This document shows, one piece after another, positions 1 to 8,888 of a stretch of DNA of 64,000 bases (position 1 is the stretch's first letter; every line of letters begins with the position of its first letter). The DNA lies in NCBI RefSeq assembly GCF_900116295.1, contig NZ_FPAF01000001.1:496001-560000 (forward strand), read 5' to 3'. Made by a program: the position numbers and the translations under genes. Under the pieces are notes generated by a model, which did not search any database, was not told the DNA's origin, and saw only the letters and a list, made by a program, of their open reading frames with translations. This stretch comes from Bacillus sp. 103mf. GTDB taxonomy: Bacteria; Bacillota; Bacilli; Bacillales; Bacillaceae_G.

Positions 1-368
1 AAATCTTTACAGTGATACATTAAGCCGTTCACTAACGTACCGCTCGTATGCCCTGGTGCTGGGTGTACAACCATGCCACGTGGCTTGTTTACAACAAGCA
101 CATCACTATCTTCATAGTAGATCTCTAAATTCATATCTTCTGGAAGAATATCTAATGACTCCGGTTCTGGAATGGTAACTGTAATTTCATCATTTGTTTT
201 TACTTTATAATTCCCTTTAACGTCTTTACCATTTACCGTTACAACACCATCTTTAATCCATTGCTGTACTTGTGAACGAGACCATTCATTGTTCACCCCA
301 GCAACAAATTTGTCAATCCGTTCATTCTTTTGCTCTTCTATAACTGTTACTTGTACTACTTCGCTCAT
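1..368 (-). CDS. rluD: RluD-family 23S rRNA pseudouridine synthase, N-terminal part
   Basis: Only the first 122 codons are inside the window; the gene runs off the left edge. The protein begins MSEVVQVTVIEE and has an S4-type RNA-binding segment (about residues 15-75, with RIDKFV and SRSQVQQWIKDG), followed by the start of the synthase fold (DVLVVNKPRGMVVHPAPGH). The catalytic Asp motif (HRLD) lies outside, so activity cannot be judged. The ATG at 368 follows AAAGGAG at good spacing and sits 3 bases after the lspA stop, so the two are co-transcribed. The order lspA-ylyB is that of B. subtilis, where the pyr operon follows. The family makes pseudouridines in large-subunit rRNA; the exact target is inferred. 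Confidence 0.9.
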   Translation of the reverse strand, partial: MSEVVQVTVIEEQKNERIDKFVAGVNNEWSRSQVQQWIKDGVVTVNGKDVKGNYKVKTNDEITVTIPEPESLDILPEDMNLEIYYEDSDVLVVNKPRGMVVHPAPGHTSGTLVNGLMYHCKD

Positions 369-371
369 TAT

Positions 372-830
372 TTACTCCTTTGTGTTCTTTCCTTCTAATA
401 ATGTTTGAATAATAATTAATGCAACCCCAACACATAGCGCCGAGTCTGCAATGTTAAATACCGGGAAGTTGTATGAAAAAATATACGTATGAATAAAATC
501 AACAACTTCTTTTCGTACTACACGATCAATAAAATTACCAATGGCTCCGCCTAAAATAAGCCCAAGCGAAATGCCGAGAAGCTTGTCTGTCTTTGTGTAT
601 TTTTTCATATAAAACAGAATAAAAATAACAAAGATAACGGTGATAACATAGAAAAACCACATTTTATTTTCTAAAATGCCCCATGCAGCTCCGCGATTGC
701 GGTGAGACGTTATATACAGCACATTATCAATAATTGGAATGCTCTCACCTAATTCCATTTCCTTTACGATAATCCATTTTGATACTTGATCAATGGCAAT
801 CACGAATAATGCTATTAAATAATATATCAT
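372..830 (-). CDS. lspA: Prolipoprotein signal peptidase II
   Basis: Membrane aspartic protease that removes the signal peptide of diacylglyceryl-modified lipoproteins (such as CtaC in this window). It has 152 residues, the usual length, with four membrane segments. Family motifs are present: D14-Q, N45-R-G-A-A-W-G and the two catalytic aspartates D102 (GNFIDR) and D129 (FNIADS). The ATG at 830 was chosen because it starts at the first membrane segment (MIYYLIALF) and lies 8 bases after GGGGG. An ATG at 836 is also possible but too close to that site. It forms an operon with the downstream pseudouridine synthase. Confidence 0.96.
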   Translation of the reverse strand: MIYYLIALFVIAIDQVSKWIIVKEMELGESIPIIDNVLYITSHRNRGAAWGILENKMWFFYVITVIFVIFILFYMKKYTKTDKLLGISLGLILGGAIGNFIDRVVRKEVVDFIHTYIFSYNFPVFNIADSALCVGVALIIIQTLLEGKNTKE

Positions 831-864
831 TTTCATTTCCCCCACAATGACAGTGTACCTCAAA

Positions 865-893
865 ATTTTAGCATAGCTGCTATGTTTTCACAA
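865..893 (-). promoter_or_regulatory. Putative sigma-A promoter of lspA
   Basis: On the minus strand TTGTGA (893-888) and TAAAAT (870-865) are separated by 17 bases. The spacer contains the small palindrome CATAGC-A-GCTATG, which could be an operator or chance. The position fits lspA and its downstream gene. Confidence 0.45.
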
Positions 894-951
894 TGAAGCA
901 TCGCATGGGAGCATAAAATAAATTGAATTAGGTAATATAATATTGTTGTCT

Positions 952-1284
952 TTAAATTGTTTTTACTTTTTCATAGAAACATTCATGAACTGTACGTGCT
1001 GTTGGCATGCTTTTTAATTGCCTAAGTGTCATTCTTTGTCCGGTTTCCTCACAAATTCCATACATGCCTATTTCTATTTTCCAAAGTGCTCGCTCTACAT
1101 CTTTTAAATCTTCTCTTATATCATGCAATAATAATTTATTTTTCACATCTGTTTTGGCCATAGCTAGCAATTCCTGTCCAAATTCTACCTCATACGCATA
1201 CAACTCTTCTTTTGCTAATCGCTGCTGTAATTCCCGCTGCATTAATTGTAACTCTTCTTGGATTTCCATGTATGTGTCAGTCAC
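952..1284 (-). CDS. ylyA: YlyA-like, DksA/TraR-related RNA polymerase-associated protein
   Basis: A 110-residue protein with a long N-terminal alpha-helical coiled coil (about 5-70) and a C-terminal segment resembling the DksA/TraR end (ALWKIEIGMYGICEETGQ). Only one cysteine remains in the zinc-finger region, so it probably binds no zinc. It lies between ileS and lspA, exactly where B. subtilis has ylyA. That protein is reported to be made in the forespore under sigma-G, to bind RNA polymerase and to influence germination genes. The start is GTG at 1284, eight bases after GGGAGGG. A sigma-G/F-like -10 element lies upstream. Function here is by position and similarity. Confidence 0.8.
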   Translation of the reverse strand: MTDTYMEIQEELQLMQRELQQRLAKEELYAYEVEFGQELLAMAKTDVKNKLLLHDIREDLKDVERALWKIEIGMYGICEETGQRMTLRQLKSMPTARTVHECFYEKVKTI

Positions 1285-1315
1285 AAGCGCGTCCCTCCCG
1301 GCTGGAATGTATCGT

Positions 1316-1345
1316 TAGTTTATCCGAAAAGCAAACGATTACTGC
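1316..1345 (-). promoter_or_regulatory. Possible sigma-F/G promoter of ylyA
   Basis: The minus strand has GGATAAACTA (1325-1316), a full match to the forespore -10 pattern GGNNANAMTW. GCAGTA 14 bases upstream is only a partial match to GYATA. In B. subtilis ylyA is sigma-G dependent, which supports the call; the -35 element is weak. Confidence 0.35.
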
Positions 1346-1370
1346 ACACACATTTTTCCTTCGAAGGAAG

Positions 1371-1402
1371 AAAAAATCGACTGCCTTGTTTACAGTCGAT
1401 TT
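1371..1402 (-). terminator. Rho-independent terminator of ileS
   Basis: Perfect 10-bp stem AAATCGACTG/CAGTCGATTT with a 9-base loop, followed on the minus strand by a run of T. It lies 12 bases past the ileS stop and separates ileS from ylyA. Confidence 0.85.
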
Positions 1403-1413
1403 CTCTCATCTCA

Positions 1414-4179
1414 TTATTTTACATAATGTTCTGTTACAACTTCTCCGCAACGCTTACATAATGTTAGATGGTCCGCATTACTTCCTACTGTTTCAGAGAC
1501 AACCCAGCAGCGTTCACACGTTTCACCAGTTGCTTGCGTTACAACAACAGCTGTATGTTCATATTTCGGCGCATCAGCTGGCGCTTCTTCCATTGTTCCA
1601 CCAAGATGGTACTCAGAAACGATAAATAATTGTTTCACATCTTCTGTAATAGATTGTAATAATTCTTTCATTTCTGCTGTTGGATAAAGTGTGATACTTG
1701 CATTTAATGACTTACCAATTACTTTTGCATTACGTGCATCCTCTAACGCTTTTAATACATCATCGCGAAGTGTCATAAATGCATCCCATTTTACTTTTAA
1801 TTTTTCAGCATCTTCTACTTCTACAGCTTCTGGCATATCAGTTAATTGGACGCTCTCTTCTACAGCGCCAGGGATATATGGCCATACTTCATCTGCTGTA
1901 TGCGGTAAAATTGGCGTTACAAGTTTTGTTAATGCAACAAGTACATCATATAATACCGTTTGAATTGCACGGCGATCGTGATTATTTTCTGCTTCGATAT
2001 ATAAAATATCTTTTGCAAAATCTAAATAGAATGAACTTAAATCAATTGTACAGAAGTTATGAATCGCATGATATACAGCAGCGAATTCATACGTCTCATA
2101 AGCATCTTTTACTTTTGTAATTAAGTCATTTAATTTCACTAACATGTAGCGGTCAACTTCACGAAGTTCTGCAGCAGATACCGCATCTTTGCTTGGTTCA
2201 AAATCAGCTAGGTTTCCTAATAAGAAACGAAATGTATTACGAATTTTACGATATACTTCTGCTACTTGTTTTAAGATATCATCAGAAATACGTACATCAG
2301 ATTGATAATCAACTGAGGATACCCATAAACGTAAAATATCGCCGCCTAATTGGTCCATAATCTTCTTCGGTACAACAATGTTTCCAATAGACTTACTCAT
2401 TTTACGCCCTTCACCATCTAGTACGAAGCCGTGACTTAAAACACCTTTATATGGTGCTTTACCTGTTACCGCAACTGCTGTTGATAATGAAGAGTTAAAC
2501 CAACCACGATATTGGTCAGATCCTTCTAAATATAAATCAGCCGGACGTTGCAAATCATCACGCTCTTCTAATACAGCTTGATGAGAAGAACCAGAATCAA
2601 ACCATACATCCATAATGTCTGTTTCTTTTCGGAATTCGCCATTTGGGCTAGATGGATGTGTAAACCCTTCTGGTAATAAGTCTTTCGCTTCACGTTCAAA
2701 CCATATGTTCGAACCATATTCACGGAATAGCGCTGCTACATGGTTAATTGTTTCGTCTGTAATAATCGGATCACCATTTTCTGCATAGAATACAGGAATC
2801 GGCACACCCCATGCACGTTGACGAGAAATACACCAGTCACCGCGGTCACGAACCATGTTATGAAGACGTGTTTCACCCCAAGCTGGCACCCATTTTGTTT
2901 CCTCTACTGCTTGTAATAATTCTGTGCGGAACGCTTCAATAGATGCAAACCACTGTGCTGTTGCACGGAAAATAATTGGTTGTTTCGTTCTCCAATCATG
3001 TGGATAAGAATGCGTAATAAATGTTAATTTTAATAACGCACCAACCTCTTCTAATTTTTCTGTAATTGGTTTATTTGCTTTATCGTAGAATAATCCTTCA
3101 AATCCAGGTGCTTCGCTTGTTAATACACCTTTATCATCAACTGGACAAAGAACCTCTAAACCGTATTGCTTTCCAACAAGGAAGTCATCTTCCCCGTGTC
3201 CAGGTGCTGTATGTACACAGCCTGTACCAGCATCTGTTGTAACATGCTCACCAAGCATAACAAGAGAATCACGATCATAGAATGGATGTTTCGCCGTTGT
3301 ATACTCAAGTTCGCTACCTTTTACTGTTTTCACAACTTCAGTATTTTCCCACTCTAATGTTTTGGCAACTGTTTCAAATAACTCAGAAGCAATGATATAC
3401 TTCGCATCTGCTACTTTTACAATGCTGTATTCAAGTTCTGGATGAACAGAAATACCTAAGTTAGCTGGCAACGTCCAAGGTGTCGTTGTCCAAATAATGA
3501 ATTTTTCGTCGCCTTCTAAAACATTCTTTCCATCTTTTACAGGGAATGCTACATAAATAGATGCAGATTTTTTATCTTTATATTCAATTTCTGCTTCTGC
3601 TAATGCAGATTCACTCGTTGGAGACCAGTACACCGGTTTTTGTCCTTTATAGATATAACCCTTTTTCGCCATTTCACCAAATACTTTAATTTGCTGTGCT
3701 TCATATGCTGGCTTTAATGTAATGTATGGATTATCCCAATCACCGCGTACACCTAAACGTTTAAATTGCTCGCGCTGACGGCTTACTTGTTCATATGCGT
3801 ATTCTTCACAAAGTTTACGGAATTCAGCAACTGTCATTTCTTTACGTTTAACACCTTTATTTGTTAAAGCTTGCTCAATTGGTAATCCATGTGTATCCCA
3901 ACCTGGTACATATGGCGCACAGTATCCCGTCATCGATTTGTAACGAACAATAAAATCTTTTAATACTTTATTTAACGCATGTCCCATATGAATGTCGCCG
4001 TTCGCATATGGCGGTCCATCATGTAGTACAAATAGCGGACGTCCTTTTGTACGTTCTTGTACTTTTTCATAAATGTTCATTTCAGCCCATTTCTCTTGCA
4101 TTACAGGCTCACGCTTCGGTAGATTTCCACGCATTGGAAATTCTGTTTTTGGCATTAATAATGTATCCTTGTACTCCAT
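1414..4179 (-). CDS. ileS: Isoleucyl-tRNA synthetase
   Basis: Charges tRNA-Ile in the cytoplasm. 921 residues, the normal bacterial length. The class I signature is present as [12 protein letters not shown] (HIGH equivalent, about residues 57-68) and as KMSKS (in [12 protein letters not shown], about 595-605). The large editing domain lies between them. The C-terminus carries the zinc-binding CERCW...CKRCG cysteines. The start at 4179 ([19 protein letters not shown]) follows AAGGAGG; the frame stays open upstream only through the leader. A T-box leader ending in a terminator precedes it, so expression should rise when uncharged tRNA-Ile accumulates. Confidence 0.98.
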   Translation of the reverse strand: MEYKDTLLMPKTEFPMRGNLPKREPVMQEKWAEMNIYEKVQERTKGRPLFVLHDGPPYANGDIHMGHALNKVLKDFIVRYKSMTGYCAPYVPGWDTHGLPIEQALTNKGVKRKEMTVAEFRKLCEEYAYEQVSRQREQFKRLGVRGDWDNPYITLKPAYEAQQIKVFGEMAKKGYIYKGQKPVYWSPTSESALAEAEIEYKDKKSASIYVAFPVKDGKNVLEGDEKFIIWTTTPWTLPANLGISVHPELEYSIVKVADAKYIIASELFETVAKTLEWENTEVVKTVKGSELEYTTAKHPFYDRDSLVMLGEHVTTDAGTGCVHTAPGHGEDDFLVGKQYGLEVLCPVDDKGVLTSEAPGFEGLFYDKANKPITEKLEEVGALLKLTFITHSYPHDWRTKQPIIFRATAQWFASIEAFRTELLQAVEETKWVPAWGETRLHNMVRDRGDWCISRQRAWGVPIPVFYAENGDPIITDETINHVAALFREYGSNIWFEREAKDLLPEGFTHPSSPNGEFRKETDIMDVWFDSGSSHQAVLEERDDLQRPADLYLEGSDQYRGWFNSSLSTAVAVTGKAPYKGVLSHGFVLDGEGRKMSKSIGNIVVPKKIMDQLGGDILRLWVSSVDYQSDVRISDDILKQVAEVYRKIRNTFRFLLGNLADFEPSKDAVSAAELREVDRYMLVKLNDLITKVKDAYETYEFAAVYHAIHNFCTIDLSSFYLDFAKDILYIEAENNHDRRAIQTVLYDVLVALTKLVTPILPHTADEVWPYIPGAVEESVQLTDMPEAVEVEDAEKLKVKWDAFMTLRDDVLKALEDARNAKVIGKSLNASITLYPTAEMKELLQSITEDVKQLFIVSEYHLGGTMEEAPADAPKYEHTAVVVTQATGETCERCWVVSETVGSNADHLTLCKRCGEVVTEHYVK

Positions 4180-4231
4180 ACTTGATTCCTCCTTGAATAT
4201 ATAACAGAAAGACATTTTTCTAAATAAATGG

Positions 4232-4492
4232 AATAAAAAAGAGACCTTCTCATCCCAAAAAAGGGACGAGAAGGTCTCCCGCGGTACCACCCTAGTAGAC
4301 TGCTATATGTAGCAATCCTCTTTATATTCTTAACGCGAATACACGCCTCTGCTTACTTTGTTGTTCAGCGAGGAACTCCAGGGTGATATTCCCATTCTCT
4401 CCTTATCCTGAGCTTCCACCGTCCTCAGTTCGCTATATAAGGTATGAAAAAAGTACTTATCCCTATCTTCGTTTTTCTAAAAAATTATGTTG
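4232..4492 (-). promoter_or_regulatory. T-box riboswitch leader of ileS (Ile specifier)
   Basis: The minus-strand leader contains the T-box core TGGTACCGCG (4289-4280) and a strong terminator: stem GGGACGAGAAGGTCTC/GAGACCTTCTCATCCC at 4278-4241 followed by a T run. Upstream, the stem I region carries GAATATCACC, whose ATC triplet (4387-4385) is placed as an isoleucine specifier. Uncharged tRNA-Ile pairing to both sites would favour the antiterminator and let ileS be transcribed. Confidence 0.93.
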
Positions 4493-4498
4493 TATAGA

Positions 4499-4527
4499 AT
4501 TATATGTAATAATGAGAAAAACGTCAA
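4499..4527 (-). promoter_or_regulatory. Sigma-A promoter of the ileS leader
   Basis: TTGACG (4527-4522), 17 bases, then TATAAT (4504-4499) on the minus strand, just past the divIVA stop. This places the RNA start near 4492, at the head of the T-box leader. Confidence 0.8.
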
Positions 4528-4529
4528 GC

Positions 4530-5036
4530 TTACACTGTCTCTTCTTTCTTAAGAAGCTCATCTACTTCTTCTTCTAACTCAATTAGCTTGTCCCAATCAT
4601 CATTGTTTAACATCTCAAGCTGCGCTTCTAATAGCATGCGGAAACGTGTACGGAACACCTTTGCTTGCTTTTTCAATTCTTCAATGTCAAATGCAACTTT
4701 TCTTGATTTTACTAACGCTTCGTTAACAATACGGTCCGCATTTTTTTCTGCTTCACGCACAATTAACTTTGCTTCTTTTTGTGCATTACGCTTTACTTCT
4801 TCTGCCGCTTCTTGTGCTACAACGATAGATTTATTTAATGTATCTTCAATATTGGAGAAATGTTCTAATTTCCCTTCTAGTTGTGCAACCTTTTCTTCTA
4901 ATGCTTTTTTCTCACGAATTACTAATTCATAATCTTTAATGACTTGATCAAGAAATTCATTTACTTGATCCTCATCATAGCCACGAAAGCCGCGACTAAA
5001 TTCTTTATTATGAATATCTAACGGTGTTAACGGCAC
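4530..5036 (-). CDS. divIVA: Cell-division initiation/polarity protein DivIVA
   Basis: Membrane-curvature-sensing coiled-coil scaffold that marks septa and poles, holds the Min system and helps tether the chromosome in sporulation. 168 residues. The conserved membrane-binding N-terminus is PLTPLDIHNKEFSRGFRGYD, followed by coiled coils to the end. The start is read as GTG at 5036 (MPLTPLDI), after GGAGGTGG, because this matches the family N-terminus; a TTG at 5051 would sit on the ribosome site itself. It is the last gene of the ylm run and lies immediately before the ileS promoter. Confidence 0.96.
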   Translation of the reverse strand: MPLTPLDIHNKEFSRGFRGYDEDQVNEFLDQVIKDYELVIREKKALEEKVAQLEGKLEHFSNIEDTLNKSIVVAQEAAEEVKRNAQKEAKLIVREAEKNADRIVNEALVKSRKVAFDIEELKKQAKVFRTRFRMLLEAQLEMLNNDDWDKLIELEEEVDELLKKEETV

Positions 5037-5128
5037 AAACGCCACCTCCAAGTAGGTTATCTAAATTTTCCTTTTTAATTATATCTTTTCTTCGACAAAA
5101 TAGGAGATTTTCCTTCTAAAAAAAGAAA

Positions 5129-5902
5129 TCATTTTAAAATACCATACAAAATTCTCCATTTATCGCGCTTTGTTTTTCCCTCAACAGTGAGTAATTTACT
5201 TCTACCATGACCTCTTATAGAAAATACATCTCCCGGAAAGCATTCATAAGCAGATTGCTCAACTACTTTCCAGTTCACTTTCACAAGACCATTTTTAATG
5301 AACGGCTGTATCTTTTGCCGAGATAGATGGAACATTTCTGCTAGTAGTACATCTAATCGAAGCGACGAGACAGTCCCTGACTTTTCATCCCACTGATCTT
5401 GTATATGTAATGCATGATCAATTGACACAGGTGATAAAGATACTTTTGTTTTTCCAATCGATTGTAAATTCATTTCTATATACGATACAACTTCTTTTGC
5501 AACTACAATTTGGGCACGATCGTTCTGGGGCCAAATATCTCCGCATTTCTCTCGCTTTAAACCAAGAGACATAAATGCTCCTAATATTTGACGATGCTCC
5601 AGCGTATAAAATTTAGAAGGATAGTCAATTTCTAATATTTCTATTTGAAACTCTTCTGCATTCGGCATAAGATAATTGGGATAAATTAACGCTCGTTTTC
5701 TTTCTGCACTCGGAGCAGCCCCGTATAACTGAAAGGCAGCATCTCCTTGATGTCCAACAATCATAGAAACAATCTGTTGTTCTCGCGGGTCAAGAAAATC
5801 AGTAAGTTTCACTTGATGGTATTCTTCTGCTGCATGCTTCCATTCTAATATTTTATCAACGAAAACTGTTTCTTCAGGTCTAAAATGTTCATAAATGCTC
5901 AT
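5129..5902 (-). CDS. ylmH: S4-domain RNA-binding protein YlmH
   Basis: 257 residues: an N-terminal YlmH-type domain and a C-terminal S4 RNA-binding domain (about 180-240, LRLDVLLAEMFHLSRQKIQPFIKNGLVKVN). In B. subtilis it is linked to cell division by neighbourhood. More recently it was linked to ribosome-associated quality control, where S4 proteins help handle peptidyl-tRNA on stalled 50S subunits. The ATG at 5902 has only a weak, distant ribosome site (TAAGG), so it may depend on coupling to ylmG, whose stop is 10 bases upstream. Order sepF-ylmG-ylmH-divIVA is conserved. Confidence 0.93.
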   Translation of the reverse strand: MSIYEHFRPEETVFVDKILEWKHAAEEYHQVKLTDFLDPREQQIVSMIVGHQGDAAFQLYGAAPSAERKRALIYPNYLMPNAEEFQIEILEIDYPSKFYTLEHRQILGAFMSLGLKREKCGDIWPQNDRAQIVVAKEVVSYIEMNLQSIGKTKVSLSPVSIDHALHIQDQWDEKSGTVSSLRLDVLLAEMFHLSRQKIQPFIKNGLVKVNWKVVEQSAYECFPGDVFSIRGHGRSKLLTVEGKTKRDKWRILYGILK

Positions 5903-5912
5903 CTATACTTGA

Positions 5913-6179
5913 TTACCTTAAAAATACTTCGAATATACGTACTAATCCTGAACTTGCAAAACGTAGTACAAGAATCGCCACGATTGGAGAAATATCAATT
6001 ACACCAAGTGGTGGAATAAACCTCCGGAACGGTTCTAAATACGGCTCACAAATACGGGCAAGAAAATCACCAAATGTCGACTCTCTTGCTCCTGGAACCC
6101 AAGTCAAAAGGATATAAATAATAAGCGCATATGAATATAACTCGAATAGATAAAGCAAAATTTGTAAAACCAGCGTCAT
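5913..6179 (-). CDS. ylmG: YggT-family membrane protein YlmG
   Basis: 88 residues with two hydrophobic segments (about 4-24 and 62-84) joined by a conserved loop with [20 protein letters not shown], the hallmark of the YggT/YlmG family. The molecular function is unresolved; bacterial and chloroplast homologues are linked to division and nucleoid or osmotic phenotypes. It lies between sepF and ylmH with only 6 bases to sepF, so translation is probably coupled. Confidence 0.9.
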   Translation of the reverse strand: MTLVLQILLYLFELYSYALIIYILLTWVPGARESTFGDFLARICEPYLEPFRRFIPPLGVIDISPIVAILVLRFASSGLVRIFEVFLR

Positions 6180-6185
6180 AGCGCA

Positions 6186-6647
6186 CTACCACCTTTTTAT
6201 ATTTGTCTCTTCTTCTTCACCAAACAATTCAGAAATTGCTCCAACAATATCTACATTATCCGGCGTACATATAAATGTTTTGGGACTTAATTTTTGAATA
6301 TCTCCGCCTATCGCATATACAGTTCCACTTAAAAAGTCAACAATACGCAGCGCTTGATCTGTAGACATACGTTGTAAATTAATTACAACTGCACGACGAC
6401 CTTTCAAATGATCAGCAATCCCCTGTGCTTCTGAGTACGTACGAGGCTCTAATAAAACAACTTTCGAAGGTTGTTTCGCTGTTTCAATGCTTACTACGTT
6501 TTGTTTCGGTTGTACCTTTGCAAGAGGAATATCCGACTCTGGTTCCTGTTGTTTTTTCATTTCATTTTGCTCCTTTTCGTAAGCATAGTGTGCTTCTCGC
6601 TCTTCTGGTGTGTCAAAAAAGAAATACTTTACTTTTGACCAACTCAT
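6186..6647 (-). CDS. sepF: Cell-division protein SepF
   Basis: Bundles and tethers FtsZ filaments to the membrane as arcs and can replace FtsA. 153 residues: a short amphipathic N-terminal membrane-binding helix ([11 protein letters not shown]), a variable acidic linker (to about residue 60), then the conserved beta-rich SepF domain ([20 protein letters not shown] ... [10 protein letters not shown] ... [13 protein letters not shown]). The ATG at 6647 follows AAGGAGAG; a TTG at 6653 was rejected because it gives an extra MI before the conserved start. Confidence 0.96.
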   Translation of the reverse strand: MSWSKVKYFFFDTPEEREAHYAYEKEQNEMKKQQEPESDIPLAKVQPKQNVVSIETAKQPSKVVLLEPRTYSEAQGIADHLKGRRAVVINLQRMSTDQALRIVDFLSGTVYAIGGDIQKLSPKTFICTPDNVDIVGAISELFGEEEETNIKRW

Positions 6648-6666
6648 AATCAAACTCTCCTTCCCT

Positions 6667-7341
6667 CTATTCTTTTCCCACTAAAATCGTTCCCAAACGA
6701 ATAAATGTAGCGCCCTCTTCAATTGCAATTGTATAATCATTCGACATTCCCATTGATAACTCCGTACACGGAGCATGCGATAGGTTTAAATCTTGTACTT
6801 GTTTTTGCAGTTTACGCAACATTTGAAAACAGCTACGAATTTGCATTTCATCGTCTGTGTAAGGTGCCATTGTCATCAGTCCGACAACTTCAATTTTATC
6901 AAATTGTTGTAAGTTGCAAATAAACTCAACCGTCTCCTCTATGTTTAGCCCTTGTTTAGACTCTTCTGCTGAGGTTTTTATCTGAACAAAGCAACGAATC
7001 GGTTTCATTGCTCGTTTTTGAATTTCTTTTGCAAGTGAAAGACGATCAAGTGAATGCAAATAATCAATCTCATTTACAATCTCTTTTACTTTTCTAGATT
7101 GCAATGAACCGATAAAGTGCCACGTCGCTTTGTTTCCAAAATACTCATACTTCTGTAAAAGACCTTCATTGCGATTTTCTCCAAGATGTACAAGCCCCGC
7201 TTGTAGCACTTCATTTGTTTTTTCAATCCCTACTGTTTTTGTAACAGCAACAAGTGTAATTTCGTCTATAGATCTATTCACTCGCCTACATGCTCTTTCA
7301 ACTTCTTGCCTAACATATGTTAAATTCCCTTGTACTGTCAC
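6667..7341 (-). CDS. ylmE: PLP-binding homeostasis protein YlmE (YggS/PLPBP family)
   Basis: 224 residues forming a single alanine-racemase-like TIM barrel without the second racemase domain. The Schiff-base lysine is K35 in LVAVTKT. Phosphate-binding residues lie in [10 protein letters not shown] and the C-terminal [10 protein letters not shown]. The family balances pyridoxal phosphate and affects amino-acid and vitamin B6 pools; no enzyme activity is established. The start is GTG at 7341, after AAGGAGG. It overlaps the pgeF stop by 4 bases, so the two are translationally coupled. Confidence 0.94.
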   Translation of the reverse strand: MTVQGNLTYVRQEVERACRRVNRSIDEITLVAVTKTVGIEKTNEVLQAGLVHLGENRNEGLLQKYEYFGNKATWHFIGSLQSRKVKEIVNEIDYLHSLDRLSLAKEIQKRAMKPIRCFVQIKTSAEESKQGLNIEETVEFICNLQQFDKIEVVGLMTMAPYTDDEMQIRSCFQMLRKLQKQVQDLNLSHAPCTELSMGMSNDYTIAIEEGATFIRLGTILVGKE

Positions 7342-8156
7342 TGCTTTTCATCCTCCTTAAAACCAATAAAACTAAGCATTCTTCCCGTCTTCCCATGGTC
7401 GCGTCGATGTGAGAAAAATAATTGCGTTTCACAGCTTGTACAAAGAGATGACATGGCAATCTGCTCTTCTTTAATCCCGGCTTGTAAACATAGCAACCGA
7501 TTTATTTCTTTTAAATCTATTGCATATTGTCCATCAGAAACCATGTCATATGGAACGGAACTATGAAGCACTTGTTTAGCGGCAGACAATACACGTTCAT
7601 CCACAACATAACAACACGCGCCAATAGACGGACCAATAGCAACATGTATATCACCAAGCGGTATACCTTCATCTTTCCACTTACCGATCATTTCACTCGC
7701 AATTCCTTTTACAGTTCCTTTCCAGCCAGCATGTGCAAGTCCAATCATTCTATAAGATGGCGCATAAAAATAGAGTGGTACACAATCCGCATAGCAAGAT
7801 GTTAATAGCACATCTGTATCTTTCGTATATATGCCATCAGTATTCGGGATACCGTCTTCATAGGAAAAGACACCTTTTCCTCTCTCTTGTTTGCCCACTT
7901 TTGCAACATGATGATCATGAACCTGTTCAGAACAAATCCAGGTCTCTAATGGAACGTGTAATTTTTCTGCTAAAAGACGTCGATTTTCATGAACATCTTC
8001 CACTTTGTCATGAACATGTAGCCCCAGATTCATTGTATAAAACGGCCCAGTACTCACTCCACCTTCTTTTGTGGTAAATCCAGCTATAATGGGTCCAAGT
8101 TCTTCCCACATATGTAAATGTAACATACCGTCCTTATATGTAAATGGTTCTCTCAT
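7338..8156 (-). CDS. pgeF: Peptidoglycan-editing factor / polyphenol-oxidase-fold protein YlmD
   Basis: 272 residues of the YfiH/LACC1 family (formerly DUF152). The zinc-site pattern is visible: H in SEQVHDHHV, C in TSCYADCVPL and H in GLAHAGWKG, followed by IGPSIGACCY. Known activities in the family are purine nucleoside phosphorolysis/deamination and, in E. coli, prevention of L-Ser incorporation into muropeptides. It is unclear which applies here. It starts with ATG at 8156 after AAGGAGCC and overlaps ylmE. The gene pair is conserved next to sepF in Firmicutes. Confidence 0.92.
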   Translation of the reverse strand: MREPFTYKDGMLHLHMWEELGPIIAGFTTKEGGVSTGPFYTMNLGLHVHDKVEDVHENRRLLAEKLHVPLETWICSEQVHDHHVAKVGKQERGKGVFSYEDGIPNTDGIYTKDTDVLLTSCYADCVPLYFYAPSYRMIGLAHAGWKGTVKGIASEMIGKWKDEGIPLGDIHVAIGPSIGACCYVVDERVLSAAKQVLHSSVPYDMVSDGQYAIDLKEINRLLCLQAGIKEEQIAMSSLCTSCETQLFFSHRRDHGKTGRMLSFIGFKEDEKQ

Positions 8157-8185
8157 AAAAAGGCTCCTTATAATAAAATAACATA

Positions 8186-8223
8186 AAAAGTATGGTACTT
8201 CCTGTCTATTTTACCATACTTTT
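8186..8223 (-). terminator. Hairpin between ylmC and pgeF
   Basis: 12-bp stem AAAAGTATGGTA/TACCATACTTTT with a 14-base loop, 50 bases past the ylmC stop. T-rich sequence follows on both strands. It probably ends or weakens the ylmC transcript before pgeF. Confidence 0.6.
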
Positions 8224-8272
8224 ATTTTTCCATAATGACAACATAAAAAAAAAGAGAAACTTGTAATATTTT

Positions 8273-8551
8273 TCAAAAAGTTGTTGGTGTTTGTAATGTT
8301 TCTGTAACTGTAGGAACATGATCTGCTCGAACTAAAATAACATCCTCTCCTATTTTTACAATTTGTTTCCAAGGAATTACAGATTCTTCTTCTTTTCCAA
8401 ATAACCCCAACATCTTCCCTTGTTTTGTAATAATAACTGCCTGAATTTTCCCTGTCCTCATATCAATATCAATATCTCCAATGTTTCCAAGTTTCTTTCC
8501 ATCTGACACATTGACAACATCTTTCATTTGAAATTCTGAAATGCGTATCAT
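8273..8551 (-). CDS. ylmC: YlmC/YmxH-family PRC-barrel sporulation protein
   Basis: 92 residues forming one PRC-barrel (MIRISEFQMKDVVNVSDGKKLGNIGDIDIDM ... VIPWKQIVKIGEDVILV). Family members are expressed in sporulation; their biochemical role is unknown. The ATG at 8551 was chosen because it begins at the conserved domain and follows AAAGGAGAGG. The frame is open further upstream but that part runs through repeat DNA. It lies between sigG and pgeF as in B. subtilis. Confidence 0.9.
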   Translation of the reverse strand: MIRISEFQMKDVVNVSDGKKLGNIGDIDIDMRTGKIQAVIITKQGKMLGLFGKEEESVIPWKQIVKIGEDVILVRADHVPTVTETLQTPTTF

Positions 8552-8613
8552 TGCAACCCTCTCCTTTGCCTCATACTTAACTGACAATCGCAATTTCACC
8601 TCAAGTAAAAAAT

Positions 8614-8701
8614 AAAGTGAAACTTCCATCAGTGGGGTTTTTTTCATCCCCCACTGATGGAAAGCCCTCACCAATCGGGATTTTACGGGCAGTTATCCCC
8701 C
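8614..8701 (-). repeat. Dispersed repeat family R1, copy with 12-bp hairpin
   Basis: Begins AAAGTGAAACTTCCATCAGTG and contains a perfect stem CCATCAGTGGGG/CCCCACTGATGG (8626-8660), then the CGGGCAGTTATCCCC end typical of the family. It fills part of the 335-base space between sigG and ylmC. Nothing else clear was seen in that space. Confidence 0.8.
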
Positions 8702-8860
8702 ACCTATCTTCTTCGCTTCTCTCTCAATCTTGAGATGCGGACCGTTAATGCGCCTTCATTAGTAGAGAATATGTCCCTTCACGTACAAAACTTTTTCTTT
8801 ATAGCCATTATATGAATACGCCATCTTTCCTATGAACAGAATTTCCCCTCAAAACTATAA

Positions 8861-8888
8861 AAGGTCTCATCATAAATGATGAGACCTT
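8861..8888 (-). terminator. Rho-independent terminator of sigG
   Basis: Perfect 12-bp stem AAGGTCTCATCA/TGATGAGACCTT with loop TAA(A). It overlaps the sigG stop codon and is followed by TTTTATAGTTTT on the minus strand. Confidence 0.8.

Noticed and set aside
8273-8674. Longer start for ylmC
   Set aside because: The extra N-terminal codons come from R1 repeat DNA; the ATG at 8551 has a strong ribosome site and matches the family.
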